This document shows, piece after piece, positions 44,267-54,275 of a stretch of 64,000 bases of DNA (position 1 is the first letter of the stretch; the number at the start of each line of letters is the position of its first letter). The position numbers and the translations under genes are program-made. The notes beneath the pieces were generated by a model. That model ran no database searches and was not told the DNA's origin. It worked only from the letters and a program-made list of their open reading frames with translations. Source of the DNA: Elephas maximus indicus. Taxonomy: Eukaryota; Chordata; Mammalia; Proboscidea; Elephantidae. The stretch covers positions 17,145,001 to 17,209,000 of the forward strand of contig NC_064842.1 in NCBI RefSeq assembly GCF_024166365.1, written 5' to 3'.

Positions 44267-44779
44267 TGTGATGGCTAAGGTTATGTGTCATCTTGGCTAG
44301 GCTATGATTCTCAGTGGTTTGGCAGATATTGTGTAATCATCCTCCGTTTTGTGATCTGATATGAGCAGCCAATCAGTCAAAAGGGGAGTTTCCTTGGGGG
44401 TGTGGCCTGCATCCAATAGATATGGATGTTCTGGCAAAGTTCACTCTCTCGATACTGCATGGGATTCGTCATCCTCTGACCTCCAGTTCTTGGGATGAGT
44501 CAACAGCCTGCCATCTGACCTGCAGATTTTGGGATTTGCCAGCTCCCATAGCCCTGTGAGCCAGCATCCTACTGTCTGACTTGCCGATTTTGGGTTCATC
44601 AGCCCATGAAACCATGAGGAGAAGCGTCCAACCTGATGCCTGACCCACAGATTTGGAACTTGCCAGCCTCTACAATCTCGTGAGCTATTTCCTTGAAATA
44701 AACCTCTCTCTCTCTCTTGCTCTCTCTCTCTCTATATATATGCTTCTCTGGTTTTGCTTCTCTAGAGAAGCCTAAGACA
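44267..44779 (+). mobile_element. Solo LTR, MaLR-like, sense
   Basis: Starts TGTGATGGCTAAGGTTATGT and ends AAGCCTAAGACA. It has GGTGTGGCCTGCATCCAATA in the middle, an AATAAA at 44697 and a CT-rich/TATA tract at 44704-44740. Flanks GATGG (44262-44266) and GGTGG (44780-44784) form a 4-of-5 duplication. Confidence 0.8.
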
Positions 44780-45362
44780 GGTGGCAAAACTGAGGACTCC
44801 AGGATTTATAATGCTAAATGGCTATCCTCTAAGGACTTCTTAGAATCTTAACATTGAGTCCCATGTGCTACACTTACCCTGAGTTTTATGTTTGTTTTTG
44901 TTATTGAGAATTTTATGTAGGTTTTCTTAAAATAAACAATCAGCATCTAGGTCCAAATTTACAAATTTGGTATCCTTCAGCATTCATTCATGAATAAAAC
45001 AATAGCTACCAATGACGCATCAATCCATTTAAATATATTGGAATCTGCCAATGTCCTACTGAACCTCTCTCCAAAGGGGATATTTTTGTTTCAGCATATG
45101 AAAAAGAAACATGTAATACAGTAGAGCAAACCTAGTACTGAACCCAGATTCTGGGAATGTGATAAAACATGACTACTGAGAACCCGTGGAGAATGGTGGT
45201 CGGAGCACGCACATTCTAAAGCATGGTCAAAGCATGGTCAAGTCCTTTTCCTAGGTTCCTTTTGACATGGCAGAGCTAGGCAATGATTTCCAAAAAAGAA
45301 CTTGCTGAATACTGTGGGGGAGAAAAGTGAATTAAACATAGAGAATAAAAGAAGAGTGTCAT
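44780..45362. other. No gene or repeat recognised
   Basis: About 580 bp of AT-rich sequence, nothing assignable. Confidence 0.5.
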
Positions 45363-45640
45363 TACTTATTCAATCATTCATTTAACAAATATTTAATGAG
45401 TATCTACTATGTGCTGGAGACAAAAACAGTGAACAAAACTAGGTCCTTGCTCTCATGGAACTTCCATTCTAGTGGCAGAGGTGGTACTTGGGAAGACAGA
45501 CGGTAAACAAATAAGGATAAAGTATGTCAGCTGGTGCTGTGAAGAAAAAGCGGGGTAAGAGGATAGAGAGTGAGGAAGAGGGGTACACTTTAGGTAAGGA
45601 GATCAGAGAAAGCTTCTCTGATGAGGCCAGTGAACCTTAT
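45363..45640 (-). repeat. L2 LINE 3' end, antisense
   Basis: ATTCATTTAACAAATATTTA, ATGAGTATCTACTATGTGCT, CTCTCATGGAACTTCCATTC and AAGCTTCTCTGATGAGGC follow the antisense L2 order. A clear old copy. Confidence 0.8.
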
Positions 45641-46099
45641 TCTATCCCTTTCTGGCCCCAAAGGTCCCAATAGTTCCCACACATAGGCAAGTGTTTAAGC
45701 ATCCTCCACATAGAAGCTGGTTTCCTAGACAACTTGAATCTTTTATAGCTAAGGACTGGTGCTTCTCTGCGGCCTCTCAGTTCTAGTTTCTGGTCTTAGA
45801 GACCAAGAGTTCAGTCAATTGTTCCCAAGACAACTGGCTAGACTGGGGTGACTGATATAATGACTGAATGAGCATGCACATGGTTGGCTTAGTGCCTCCA
45901 CATGAAGCTAACTGTATGTCAATACTTTATTTGTATGAAAAGTACAAGATTCATGTAAGAAGAATTATACCCATTTCATAATATACTCCATACTAACAAC
46001 ATGGAGTTAGTGACAAACCAACAAACTATATGTTTGGTGATAAATAAGAGGACATGGACTTGAAGAAACTAGGTGCAGCTGTTCAATATTTTTTAATTT

Positions 46100-46322
46100 G
46101 AAGTGATCATAAGACAATTTAATATTTCTTGAGCACTTGCTACGTGCCAAATACTGTTCTAAATGTTTTACACATGTTAACTCATTTAATTTTCACAATA
46201 ACTCTTATGAGGATAAAACTAATATTTTTTTATATTTTGCAAATGAGGAAACTGAGGTATAGTGGGGTTAAGTAACCTGTTATTCATCTAGGAAGTGACA
46301 GAGTCAGGAGAGCAATAAAATG
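46100..46322 (-). repeat. MIR SINE, antisense
   Basis: TTTCTTGAGCACTTGCTACG, GCCAAATACTGTTCTAAATG, TTAACTCATTTAATTTTCAC, AAATGAGGAAACTGAGGTAT and GGGTTAAGTAACCTG are the MIR core in the usual order. Well preserved for its age. Confidence 0.88.
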
Positions 46323-47334
46323 TTGATTAGCTTTACAAACCCCTGTGATTTTCATGTTTTTGTATTGGAGGCATTATTTTTAAAGTGTTAGACATAATCA
46401 CAAAGGACAACAAACCTGCATCTTTTCCGTAAGTATTTTATGCCATTCAAGAGCCCATTCTAGTTACATATTCAGGTACTGTACTTGATAATAAACATAC
46501 AACATCTCTGCTTTCTCCTAAAAGAACACAAGTCAAAAAATTAAGCAAAAGTAGGAGGTGACCGGATAAAAGTGGTGAGTCATAGTCTCCCTTTAATTTG
46601 AAAAGCATTTTATGAGTTATGTCAACAGCTCATTCATTTGGCTTCTAGTATTTGAAACCTATGATTTTAGTACAATAAGATTTTATTTATTTTTTTTTGT
46701 AAAATGAGAAACACACAGCCCCTTAAAAAAATAAAACACCAATACCATCTCTTTTTTGTGGCATGAGATAAAGTGGAAAATATTACTGAAGTGGTAAATT
46801 CTGAAGCTGAATTGCTTAGATTCCCTATATGTTTTCCTGCCATACAATTTACCTCTTATATGTTTATGTTCACACACACATACACAAATGTTAGTATGCA
46901 ATTGATGGTTGTAAGAGTAGTAATTAGTGTTATCCATTTGTTTGCAATGTGAAATCATGTTGACCACAAAGTCAATAACTAGAAAACACAAGGATATAAG
47001 GGATCCTGGAGGAGGTGGAAAGGATCAGTGACTCTGGGAAACCTGTGAGAATAAAAACATTCAGCTTAGTCAGGAAGGAGAGCCCATGGTTTAAGATAGA
47101 GGAATTGGTCTCATCATATCCAACATGACTGGATTGAGCCAGGTCTCAAAGTTTTACCTGCCTTTCACATAATTAATTTCAAGAAAATACCATAGTATAA
47201 TATTCCCATCTTCATTTTTAAAGCTTCTTTACTCCTATATCTGAAAATTTCCTAGAGTTCTGGAGTCATTACCTTTAGAAAAATTTTGCGTATGGTTGCT
47301 GTTTTCTAAGTATCATGCTAATATTCCTCTTTTA
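46323..47334. other. No gene; AT-rich, short CA run
   Basis: AT-rich sequence with a T-run near 46690 and a CA tract at 46871-46886. The 102-codon minus frame at 46683-46991 spans the CA tract and looks like chance. Confidence 0.5.
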
Positions 47335-49150
47335 AAAAATATTTTATTTTGTTTTCATTGAAACTTTACACAGCAATTGGGTTCTCATTTGACAATTTCT
47401 ATACAAACTGTTCAGTGACACTAGTTACATTCTTTACAATGTGTCACCATTCTCTTTAGTTGCCTTAGTTCCATTTCCAGTTTCCTGCCCCCTTATCTTC
47501 TCATCCTCGCTTTAAAGAAAATGTGGGCCTTTTGGTCTCTATAGATGGTTTTTTAATGGAGCATTGTAGGTGTCTTAGACTGGCTTCTCTAGAGAACCAA
47601 AACCAGCAAAGCATATAAATATATATAGAGAGAGATTTATATCAAGGAAATCGCTCACATGGTTGCAAAGGCAGGAATGTCCCAAGTCTATGGGTCAGGA
47701 TAGAGGCAGGGGCTGGTGAACCCAAGATCAGCAGGTCAGACAGCAGGGCTCTTGCTCACAGGGTGTGAAGACCCATGAATCCGAAGATCCACGAATCCTA
47801 AGTCCGGCAGGCAAGATGGCAAGTAAGCTGTTAGCTCAAGTCCCAAGAGCTGGAGGCCAGATGAACAGAAGCCACCTGCAGGATCAAGAGCGAGTGAAAC
47901 CCAGCAAGCCTTGCTAAAATGTCTACTTATATTCGAAGCAGGCCACACCCCCAAGGAAGCTCCCTTTCAACTGACTGACTATTCACGCAGATTCCGTCAT
48001 GGAGGTGATCACATTATATCAAATCTCATCATGGAAGTGATCATATTATACAACTGCCAAACTACATCATAACTGCCAAACCACTGACAACCATGGCCCA
48101 GTCAAGTTGACATACAACCTTAATGATCGCAATGGGTAATATCCTTTATTTTGTGTGCCAGTCTGCTATTTCATTAAAAAGTCACCTTGGGATAATTTCA
48201 GTTCAAGGTTTAAAGAGTATCTCAGGGCAATAGTTTCAGGAAGCCTTCTAATCTCAACTGGTCCAGTTAAGACTGGATTTTTTTTAAGCATTCGAGTTCT
48301 GTTCTGGGTTTTTCTCCCATTCTATCTTGGTCTATCTATTGATGCCCTGATCAGAATAGTTGGTAGTGGTAGCCAGGCACCATCTAGTTATTCTGGTCTC
48401 AGGTCAGATAAGGCCGTGGCTCATGTACGCTATTAACCCTGTAGACTAGTTTCTTCTCTGAGACTTTAATTTCCTTCTTCCCCTTTTTTTCCTGATGAGT
48501 ACGGGCCAATAGGTGTAGCTTAGATAGCTGTTCCCAAGCTTTTAAGACCCCAGATGCTATGACCTTATTAGGATGTTGAACAGGAACTTTGTGAACTATG
48601 TTATGCCAGTTGAGTGAATTGTCCAATGAGACTAAGATCCTAAGCCTTCAAACCCAGAAAACCAATCTTGCAAGGTATTTGGTTATATCTGAGACGTATC
48701 TGTAACTGTGCCCTCTATAGCTACACGTGCATGTGCACACATATCGGTATGTATACATACCTACAGATACTTCTATCTCTGCACACATATGCACATACCT
48801 ATACCTACTCGTACACATATATACCTATACACATACATATGTGGCCCTGCACTCATTTTTTGGTTATCGTTGCTGTGGTTGCTAAATTATATATGTCATA
48901 TTTTTCAGCACAAATATCCTTTTCTTTTGTACATTTCTTAGTTGCATCATTTACTTTGGTCAAGCTGTGCTCATTACACCCACGTTCAGTGCTACTTTTC
49001 CCATCATCAAAAATAACAAGTATCTACGATCTAGAGACTGATTCCCTCTCCCCTCCCATCCCTGGTAACCACCAATGGATATTGGTCTCTGTATATATAT
49101 TTTTATCTTCTTACAAAAGTGGGATCATTTGCATTATATCCTTTCGGTCA
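47335..49150 (-). repeat. L1 3' end, antisense, with LTR inside
   Basis: Antisense lineage L1: TTTCATTGAAACTTTACACA near the 3' end, GGTCTCTATAGATGGTTTTT, then after the LTR GGTAATATCCTTTATTTTGT, GCAGTTTCAGG-like text, TGGTCTCAGGTCAGATAAGG and TTTTAAGACCCCAGATGCTA. A tract rich in ACATA/ACCTA units lies at 48720-48845. The right end meets an unrelated sense L1 5' UTR. The 167-codon frame at 48668 is a by-product. Confidence 0.82.
47571..48131 (-). mobile_element. LTR, MaLR-like, antisense, inside L1
   Basis: Begins TGTCTTAGACTGGCTTCTCT, passes a TATATA/GAGA tract at 47616-47635 and GGCCACACCCCCAAGGAAGC, and ends GTTGACATACAACC and TTAATGATCGCA. Same family type as 44267-44779 read from the other strand. 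A clean 5-bp duplication is not visible (GTAGG against ATGGG). Confidence 0.75.
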
Positions 49151-50685
49151 GTGCTGAGGACTGCTGACTGACGCTGCTGTGTGATAAGGAGCAGGCATCT
49201 TTAGTGGAGGCTACGTCCACAGCCAATATACTACAGGCGGGCTCTGATATCAACAATGCACACTTCCCCAGGGTCTGCTTGACATGTGCCAGCACCTCCC
49301 TCACTTGAACATGGTCGGCTGCAGCCTACTGCGAATTGATACAGAAGGTTCATGTTGTGGAATCTGCTCCCATAGTAAACGCTCTAGTGGTCTCCCTGTT
49401 CACCCCACAGGTCAGGCCTCTGAAACCAACAGGACAGACCTCACAATGAGTCAATTCAATTCTGTCTGCTCCCCATTTCAGTTGGTGCTGAGGACTGCTG
49501 ACTGAGGCTGCTGTGTGCTACTAAGCAGGCATCTTTAGTGGAGGCTACAAAAAAAAAAAAAAATTTTTTTTTTTTTTTTTACACCGATAGCCAACATACT
49601 ACAGAGGGGGCTCTGATAGCAATAAGGTACACCTGGGTGGTCCATTTGGAGCATGACAACCCTATCCAGACCCAGACATTGTTGCCTGCAAGCCAGCATG
49701 GAGTGTGACAACCCCATCCCCAACTGGTAACTGTTGGCTGCTGGAGTGACACACACTCCTACGGTGAAGTCAGAAGTGGGTTACCTAAGTGGAGACTGTT
49801 CCCCAAACAAAACAGGGCCACTGGGCTCTGAAACCAACAACACAGATCTTTCTAAGATCCTTCTGGGGAATGCCAGTCTCTCCTCCTCCTGAAACAGAGG
49901 AAAGCCTGCCTGTGCTTCCCCTGAATGTCAGCTCAGATATAAGCAGCCCCCACAAAGCCGGGAAGGAAGCCTCAGGCAAAACCAGAGCACAGTACCCAGC
50001 CCTGGAGGAGGGTTCCCTGGGTGTGGGTTTTCTGACTAAAAACATCGTTGCAGAAAGAGAGAAAAGAAGGAAATAATAACCAGAGAGAGAGAGAGGACTG
50101 TGCCCACTGGAGGACAGATTGATTAGTATGTATCTCGCCAGAGTGGTGGTGCCCACATGTGGACAGGCTGACCACAGCATGTTCTTTGGTGTGTTTGGGA
50201 GAGACTGAAAGTTGAAAACCAGGAGCTGGAACTTTTGAATCCTAATTAAACCAGGGACGGAGAAGGAGCTATCACAGAGAGGGAGAGGAAACAGTTATCA
50301 AAGGTTGGAAACTTTGCCTGGTTAAGTTTTTTAGAGAAAGTAGTATGGGCAAAGAGAAAACTGAGAAAGTAAACACTCTCAAGAAATTCCAATGCCCCAA
50401 CAAAAAATCACAAGACACACAAAGAACAGAGAAGTAACGGCCCATTAAAATAAACACGACAAAGGGAGTGAAACATTAAACATAATTAAAGAACTAAGGG
50501 AAAACATAGACAAAGAGCTAAAAGAAATAAGGAAAACAATGTACAAATAAAGTGAAGATCTAAAAAAACAGATACAACAACTGAAAGGGACAATAACTGA
50601 AAAGAGAAACACAACAGAAGGACTTACCAACAGATTAAATCAGGCAGAAGAAAGAATCCTCAAATTAGAGGATAACATAGTCAGA
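49151..50685 (+). repeat. L1 5' UTR with tandem monomers, and ORF1 start
   Basis: The string GTGCTGAGGACTGCTGACTG followed by GCAGGCATCTTTAGTGGAGG occurs at 49151 and 49485, a 334-bp period typical of tandem L1 promoter monomers. An A15/T17 block at 49549-49580 interrupts the second. A degenerate ORF1 begins near 50345. This is the only L1 5' end in the window. Confidence 0.7.
50345..50685 (+). pseudogene. L1 ORF1 N-terminal remnant
   Basis: Begins with ATG at 50345 in GTATGGGC context and reads MGKEKTEKVNTLKKF before stops appear. Further on, frames give a coiled-coil-like stretch with the L1 ORF1 signature (NRLNQAEERILKLEDN). Multiple stops; truncated where RTE sequence begins. Confidence 0.75.
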
Positions 50686-51848
50686 AAGTCAAGCCTCGAG
50701 TTGCAATACTGAAGGAGTCAATGGGCAGAAAACTGAATGAGGCAGAAAACATCAAAAGTTGTTGAAATGAATATACAGCGCCATTGTACCAAAAAGAATT
50801 GGTCGATGTTCAGCCATTTCAAGAGGCAGCATATGATCAAGAACCAACAGTACTGAAAGAAGAAGTCCAAGCTGAGTTGAAGGCACTAATGAAAAACAAG
50901 GCTCCAGGAACTAATGGAATACCAGTTGAGATGTCTCAACAAATGGACGCAACATTCCAGGTGCTCACTTGTCTATGCCAAGAAATTTGGAAGACAGTTA
51001 CCTGGCCAACCGACTGGAAAAGATCCACATTTGTACCCATTCCTAAGAAAACTGACTCAGCAGAATGCGGAAATTATTGAACGATATCATTAAAATCACA
51101 TGCAAGCAAAATTTTGCTGAAGATCATTCAAAAGTAGCTGCAGCAGTATATCAACAGAGAACTGCAAGAAATTCAAGCTGGATTTAGAAGAGGACGTGGA
51201 ACCAGAGATATCGTTGCTGAGGTCAGATGGATTCTGGCTGAAAGCAGAGAATACCAGAAGGATGTTTACCTGTGTTTTATTAATATGCTAAGGCATTCGA
51301 CTGTGTGGACCATAACAAATTATGGATTACATTGCAGAGAATGGGAATTCCAGAATACTTAATTGTGTACATGGATCAAGAGACAGTTGTTTGAACATAA
51401 CAAGGTGACAGTATCTGGTTTAAAGTCAGGAATGTGTGCATCAGGGCTGTATCCTTTCACCATACTTACTCAATCTGTATGCTGAGCAAAGAATCTGAGA
51501 AGCTGGACTATATGAAGAAGAATGGGGCATCAGGATTGGAGGAAGACTCATTAACAACGTGCATTATGCAGATGACACAACCTTGCTTGCTGAAAATGAA
51601 GAGGATTTGAAGCACTTCCTGGTGAAGATCAAAGACCACAGCCTTCAATATGGATTACATCTCAACATAAAAAAAAAAAAAATCCTTACAACTAGATCAA
51701 AAAGCAACATCATGATAAATGGAGAAAAGACTGAAGTTGTCAAGGATTTCATTTTACTTGGATCCACAATCAACACCCATGGAAGCAGCAGTCAAGAAAT
51801 CAAAAGACGCATTGCATTACAAATCAGCTGCAAAAGACCTCTTTAAAG
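50686..51848 (+). repeat. RTE LINE, reverse transcriptase part, sense
   Basis: From GTCAAGCCTCGAGTTGCAAT through the RT domain to the L1 insertion point. It resumes at 53749. By order of blocks it is nearly complete from the region upstream of RT to the 3' tail, but contains stops and frameshifts. Confidence 0.88.
50784..51846 (+). pseudogene. RTE ORF2 reverse transcriptase, broken
   Basis: First open part (50784-51080) has the N-terminal RT pattern: KALMKNKAPGTNGIP, then W-rich PTDWKRSTFVPIPKK and DSAECGNY, stopping there. After breaks, a second open part (51559-51846) has HYADDTTLL with the catalytic YADD box at 51565-51576, followed by LNIKKKK. The frame shifts between the parts, so no functional enzyme is made. 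By family knowledge the intact protein would copy RTE and AfroSINE RNA. Confidence 0.85.
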
Positions 51849-53068
51849 CCTGGAAGCAACCAAGGTGCCCGTCAACGGATGAATGGATAAATAAACTATG
51901 GTATATTCACACAATGGAATACTCTTTATCGATAAAGAACAGTGATGATTCTGTGAAACACTTCATAACATGGAGGAACCTGGAAGGCATTATGCTGAGT
52001 GAAATTAGTCAGCTGCAAAAGGACAAATATTGTATAAGACCACTATTATAAGAATTCAAGAAATAGTTTAAACTGAGAAGAAAATTTTTTTGTGGTTATG
52101 AGAGGAGGGGGGAGGGAGGGTGGGAAACGGGTATTTACTAATTAGATAGTAGATAAGAACCACTTTAGCTGAAGGGAAAGACAACACTCAATACAGGGGA
52201 GGTCAGCACAACTGGACTAAACCAAAAGCAAAGAAGTTTCCTGAATAAACTGAATGCTTCGAAGGCCAGCATAGCAGGGGCAGGGGTTTGGGGACCATGG
52301 TTTCAGGCGACATCTAAGTCAATTGGCATAATAAAATCTATTAAGAAAACATTCTGCATCCCTCTTTGAAGAGTAGCGTCTGGGGTCTTAAACGCTAGCA
52401 AGCAGCCATCTAAGATACTTCAATGAGTCTCATCCCACCCGGATCAAAGGAGAATGAAGAACACCAAGAACACAAGGTAATTACGAGCCCAAGAGACAGA
52501 GAGGGCCACATGAACCACAGACTACATCATCCTGAGACCAGAAGAACTAGATGGTGCCCGGCTACAACCGATGACTGCCCTGACAGGGAACACAACAGAG
52601 AGCCCCTGAGGGAGCAGGAAAACAGTGGGACGCAAACCTCAAATTCTCATGAAAAGACCAGACTTAATGGTCTGACTGAGACTAGAAGGACCCTGGTGGT
52701 CATGGCCCCTAGACCTTCTGTTGGCCCAGGATAGGAACCATTCCTGAAGCCAACTCCTCAGACATGGATTGGACTGGACAATGGGTTGGAGAGGGATGCT
52801 GGTGAGGAGTGAGCTTCTTGGATCAGGTGGACGCTTGAGACTATGCTGGCATCTCCTGCCTGGAGGGGAGATGAGAGGGTGGAGGGGGTTAGAAGCTGGC
52901 AAAATGGACATGAAAAGAGAGAGTGGAGAGAGGGAGTGGCCTGTCTCATTAGGGGGAGAGTAATTGGGAGTATGTAGTAAGATGTATATAAGTTTTTATG
53001 TGAGAGACTGACTTGATTTGTAAACTTTCCATTAAAGCACAATAAAAATTATTAAAACAAAAAAAAAA
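51849..53068 (+). repeat. L1 ORF2 end plus 3' UTR
   Basis: ORF2 remnant at 51849-52050 (GTGAAATTAGTCAGCTGCAA), then TAGCGTCTGGGGTCTTAAAC, GACTACATCATCCTGAGACC, ACTGCCCTGACAGGGAACAC, TGGAGAGGGATGCTGGTGAG, CTCATTAGGGGGAGAGTAAT and AAAGCACAATAAAAATTATT, then an A-run. The frame at 52423-52734 is a by-product. Confidence 0.85.
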
Positions 53069-53071
53069 ATC

Positions 53072-53465
53072 CTGAACCCTCGACGACATGGCCCTTAGAC
53101 TCTCTGTTAATACAGAACTAAAACCATTCCTGAAGCTAACTCTTCAGACAAAGATTAGACGGGACCATAAAACATAAAATAATATTCATGAAGTGTGTGC
53201 TCCTTAGTTCAAGCAACTAAAAAATAAATTTTTTTTTTTTTTTTTTTAACACTAGACTAAATGGTCAGCTCCTGTCTGGAGGTGGGATGAGAAGGCAGAA
53301 AGGGACAGGAGCTGGTTGGATGGACATGGTAATCCCGGGGTGGAAAGGGGGATTGTGCTCTCACATTATAGCGATTGCGACTAGTGTCACTTAACAATAT
53401 GTGTGTAAATATTTGTATGAGAAATTAACTTGAGCTGCAAACTTTCACCTAAAGCACGAGTGAAA
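53072..53465 (+). repeat. Second L1 3' UTR fragment
   Basis: AAAACCATTCCTGAAGCTAA, CTTCAGACAAAGATTAGACG, GAAGGCAGAAAGGGACAGGA, GCTGGTTGGATGGACATGG and AGCTGCAAACTTTCACCTAA match the copy at 42800-43630. It follows another L1 end of a different subfamily. A T-run lies at 53230-53247. Confidence 0.85.
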
Positions 53466-53469
53466 AAAC

Positions 53470-53585
53470 AAAACAGCAGCAGATCACCAGGCTTTTCTTC
53501 TAAGGTGCGTCTGGATGGATTCAAACCACCAATGTTTTGGTTAATAGTCTAGCGTTTAACTGTGTGCACCACTCAGAGACTCTAG
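53470..53585 (-). repeat. AfroSINE fragment, antisense
   Basis: AGCAGATCACCAGGCTTTTC, then TTCTAAGGTGCGTCTGGATG, GATTCAAACCACC and CACCACTCAGAGACTC. Only the middle block and head of the longer variant are present. Confidence 0.75.
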
Positions 53586-53589
53586 AGTT

Positions 53590-53744
53590 TTTGCTGTTAA
53601 CGCCGGTGGAATGATTTGGAAAAGGATAGTGAGAATGGGTGCACAACTTGACGAATGTAATCAACATCACTGAATTGCACATGTATAAATTGTTGAGGTG
53701 GCCTATGTTCTGTTTTGCATATTTTCACCACAATAAAAAAAAAA
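53590..53744 (+). repeat. Terminal L1-type tail of the compound insertion
   Basis: Contains TGGGTGCACAACTTGACGAA, ACATCACTGAATTGCACATG and TTTTCACCACAATAAA, then the A-run that ends at the right target duplication. It is therefore probably the true 3' end of the first L1 that entered the RTE. Confidence 0.7.
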
Positions 53745-53748
53745 AAAA

Positions 53749-54275
53749 GACCTCTTTAAAGTGTTGAAAAGAAAGATATCACCTTGAGGACTAAAGTGCG
53801 CCTGACACAAGCCATGGTGGTTTTAATTGCCTCATATGCATGTGAAAGCTGGACAACGAATAAAGGAAGACCAAAGAAGAATTGACGCCTTTGAATTGTG
53901 GTGTTGGAGAAGAACAGTGAATATACCATGGACTGCCAAAAGAGGGAACAAATCTGTCTTGGAAGAAGTACAACCAGAATGCTCCTTAGAAGCAGGGATG
54001 GCAAGACTACATCTCACATACTTTGGACATGTTATCAGGAGGGATCAGTCACTGGAGAAGGACAACATGTTTGGTAAAGTAGAGGGTCAGCAAAAAAGAG
54101 GAAGACCCTCAACGAGATGGATTGACACAGTGGCTGCAACAATGGGCACAAGCATAGCAACAATTGTGAAGATGGCGCAGGACCAGGCAGTGTTTTGTTC
54201 TGTTGTCCATGGGGTCGCTATGGGTTGGAATCGACTCAATGGTACCTAACAACAACAACAACGACAGAATCATAA
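53749..54275 (+). repeat. RTE LINE 3' part, sense (continuation)
   Basis: Resumes exactly after the L1 duplication: GTGTTGAAAAGAAAGATATC, GCATGTGAAAGCTGGACAAC, GAAGAATTGACGCCTTTGAA, to CGACTCAATGGTACC and TAACAACAACAACAACGAC. The CAA repeat is the usual RTE tail. Confidence 0.92.
53827..54249 (+). pseudogene. RTE ORF2 C-terminal remnant
   Basis: A 140-codon open stretch with the conserved RTE C-terminal order: FELWCWRRTVNIPWT, TYFGHVIRRDQSLEKD, GQQKRGRPSTRWIDTV and HGVAMGWNRLNG. Its start codon is incidental; the frame is a piece of ORF2 downstream of the L1 insertion. Confidence 0.88.

Larger units (their letters stand above)
51849..53744 (+). repeat. L1 compound insertion within RTE, 17-bp TSD
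   Basis: Flanked by AAAAGACCTCTTTAAAG at 51832-51848 and 53745-53761. From the left: L1 ORF2 C-terminal text (GATGAATGGATAAATAAACT, CACACAATGGAATACTCTTT), L1 3' UTR ending at an A-tail near 53068, a second L1 3' UTR (53072-53465), an AfroSINE and a third L1-type tail (53590-53744). Confidence 0.9.

Noticed and set aside
48668..49171. 167-codon open frame, plus strand
   Set aside because: Crosses an ACATA/ACCTA-rich tract in an antisense L1; the Thr/Tyr/His-rich protein is a by-product of that tract.
49549..49580. A15/T17 as a Rho-independent terminator
   Set aside because: The organism is a mammal and the block sits in an L1 5' UTR; no bacterial-type transcription unit is present.
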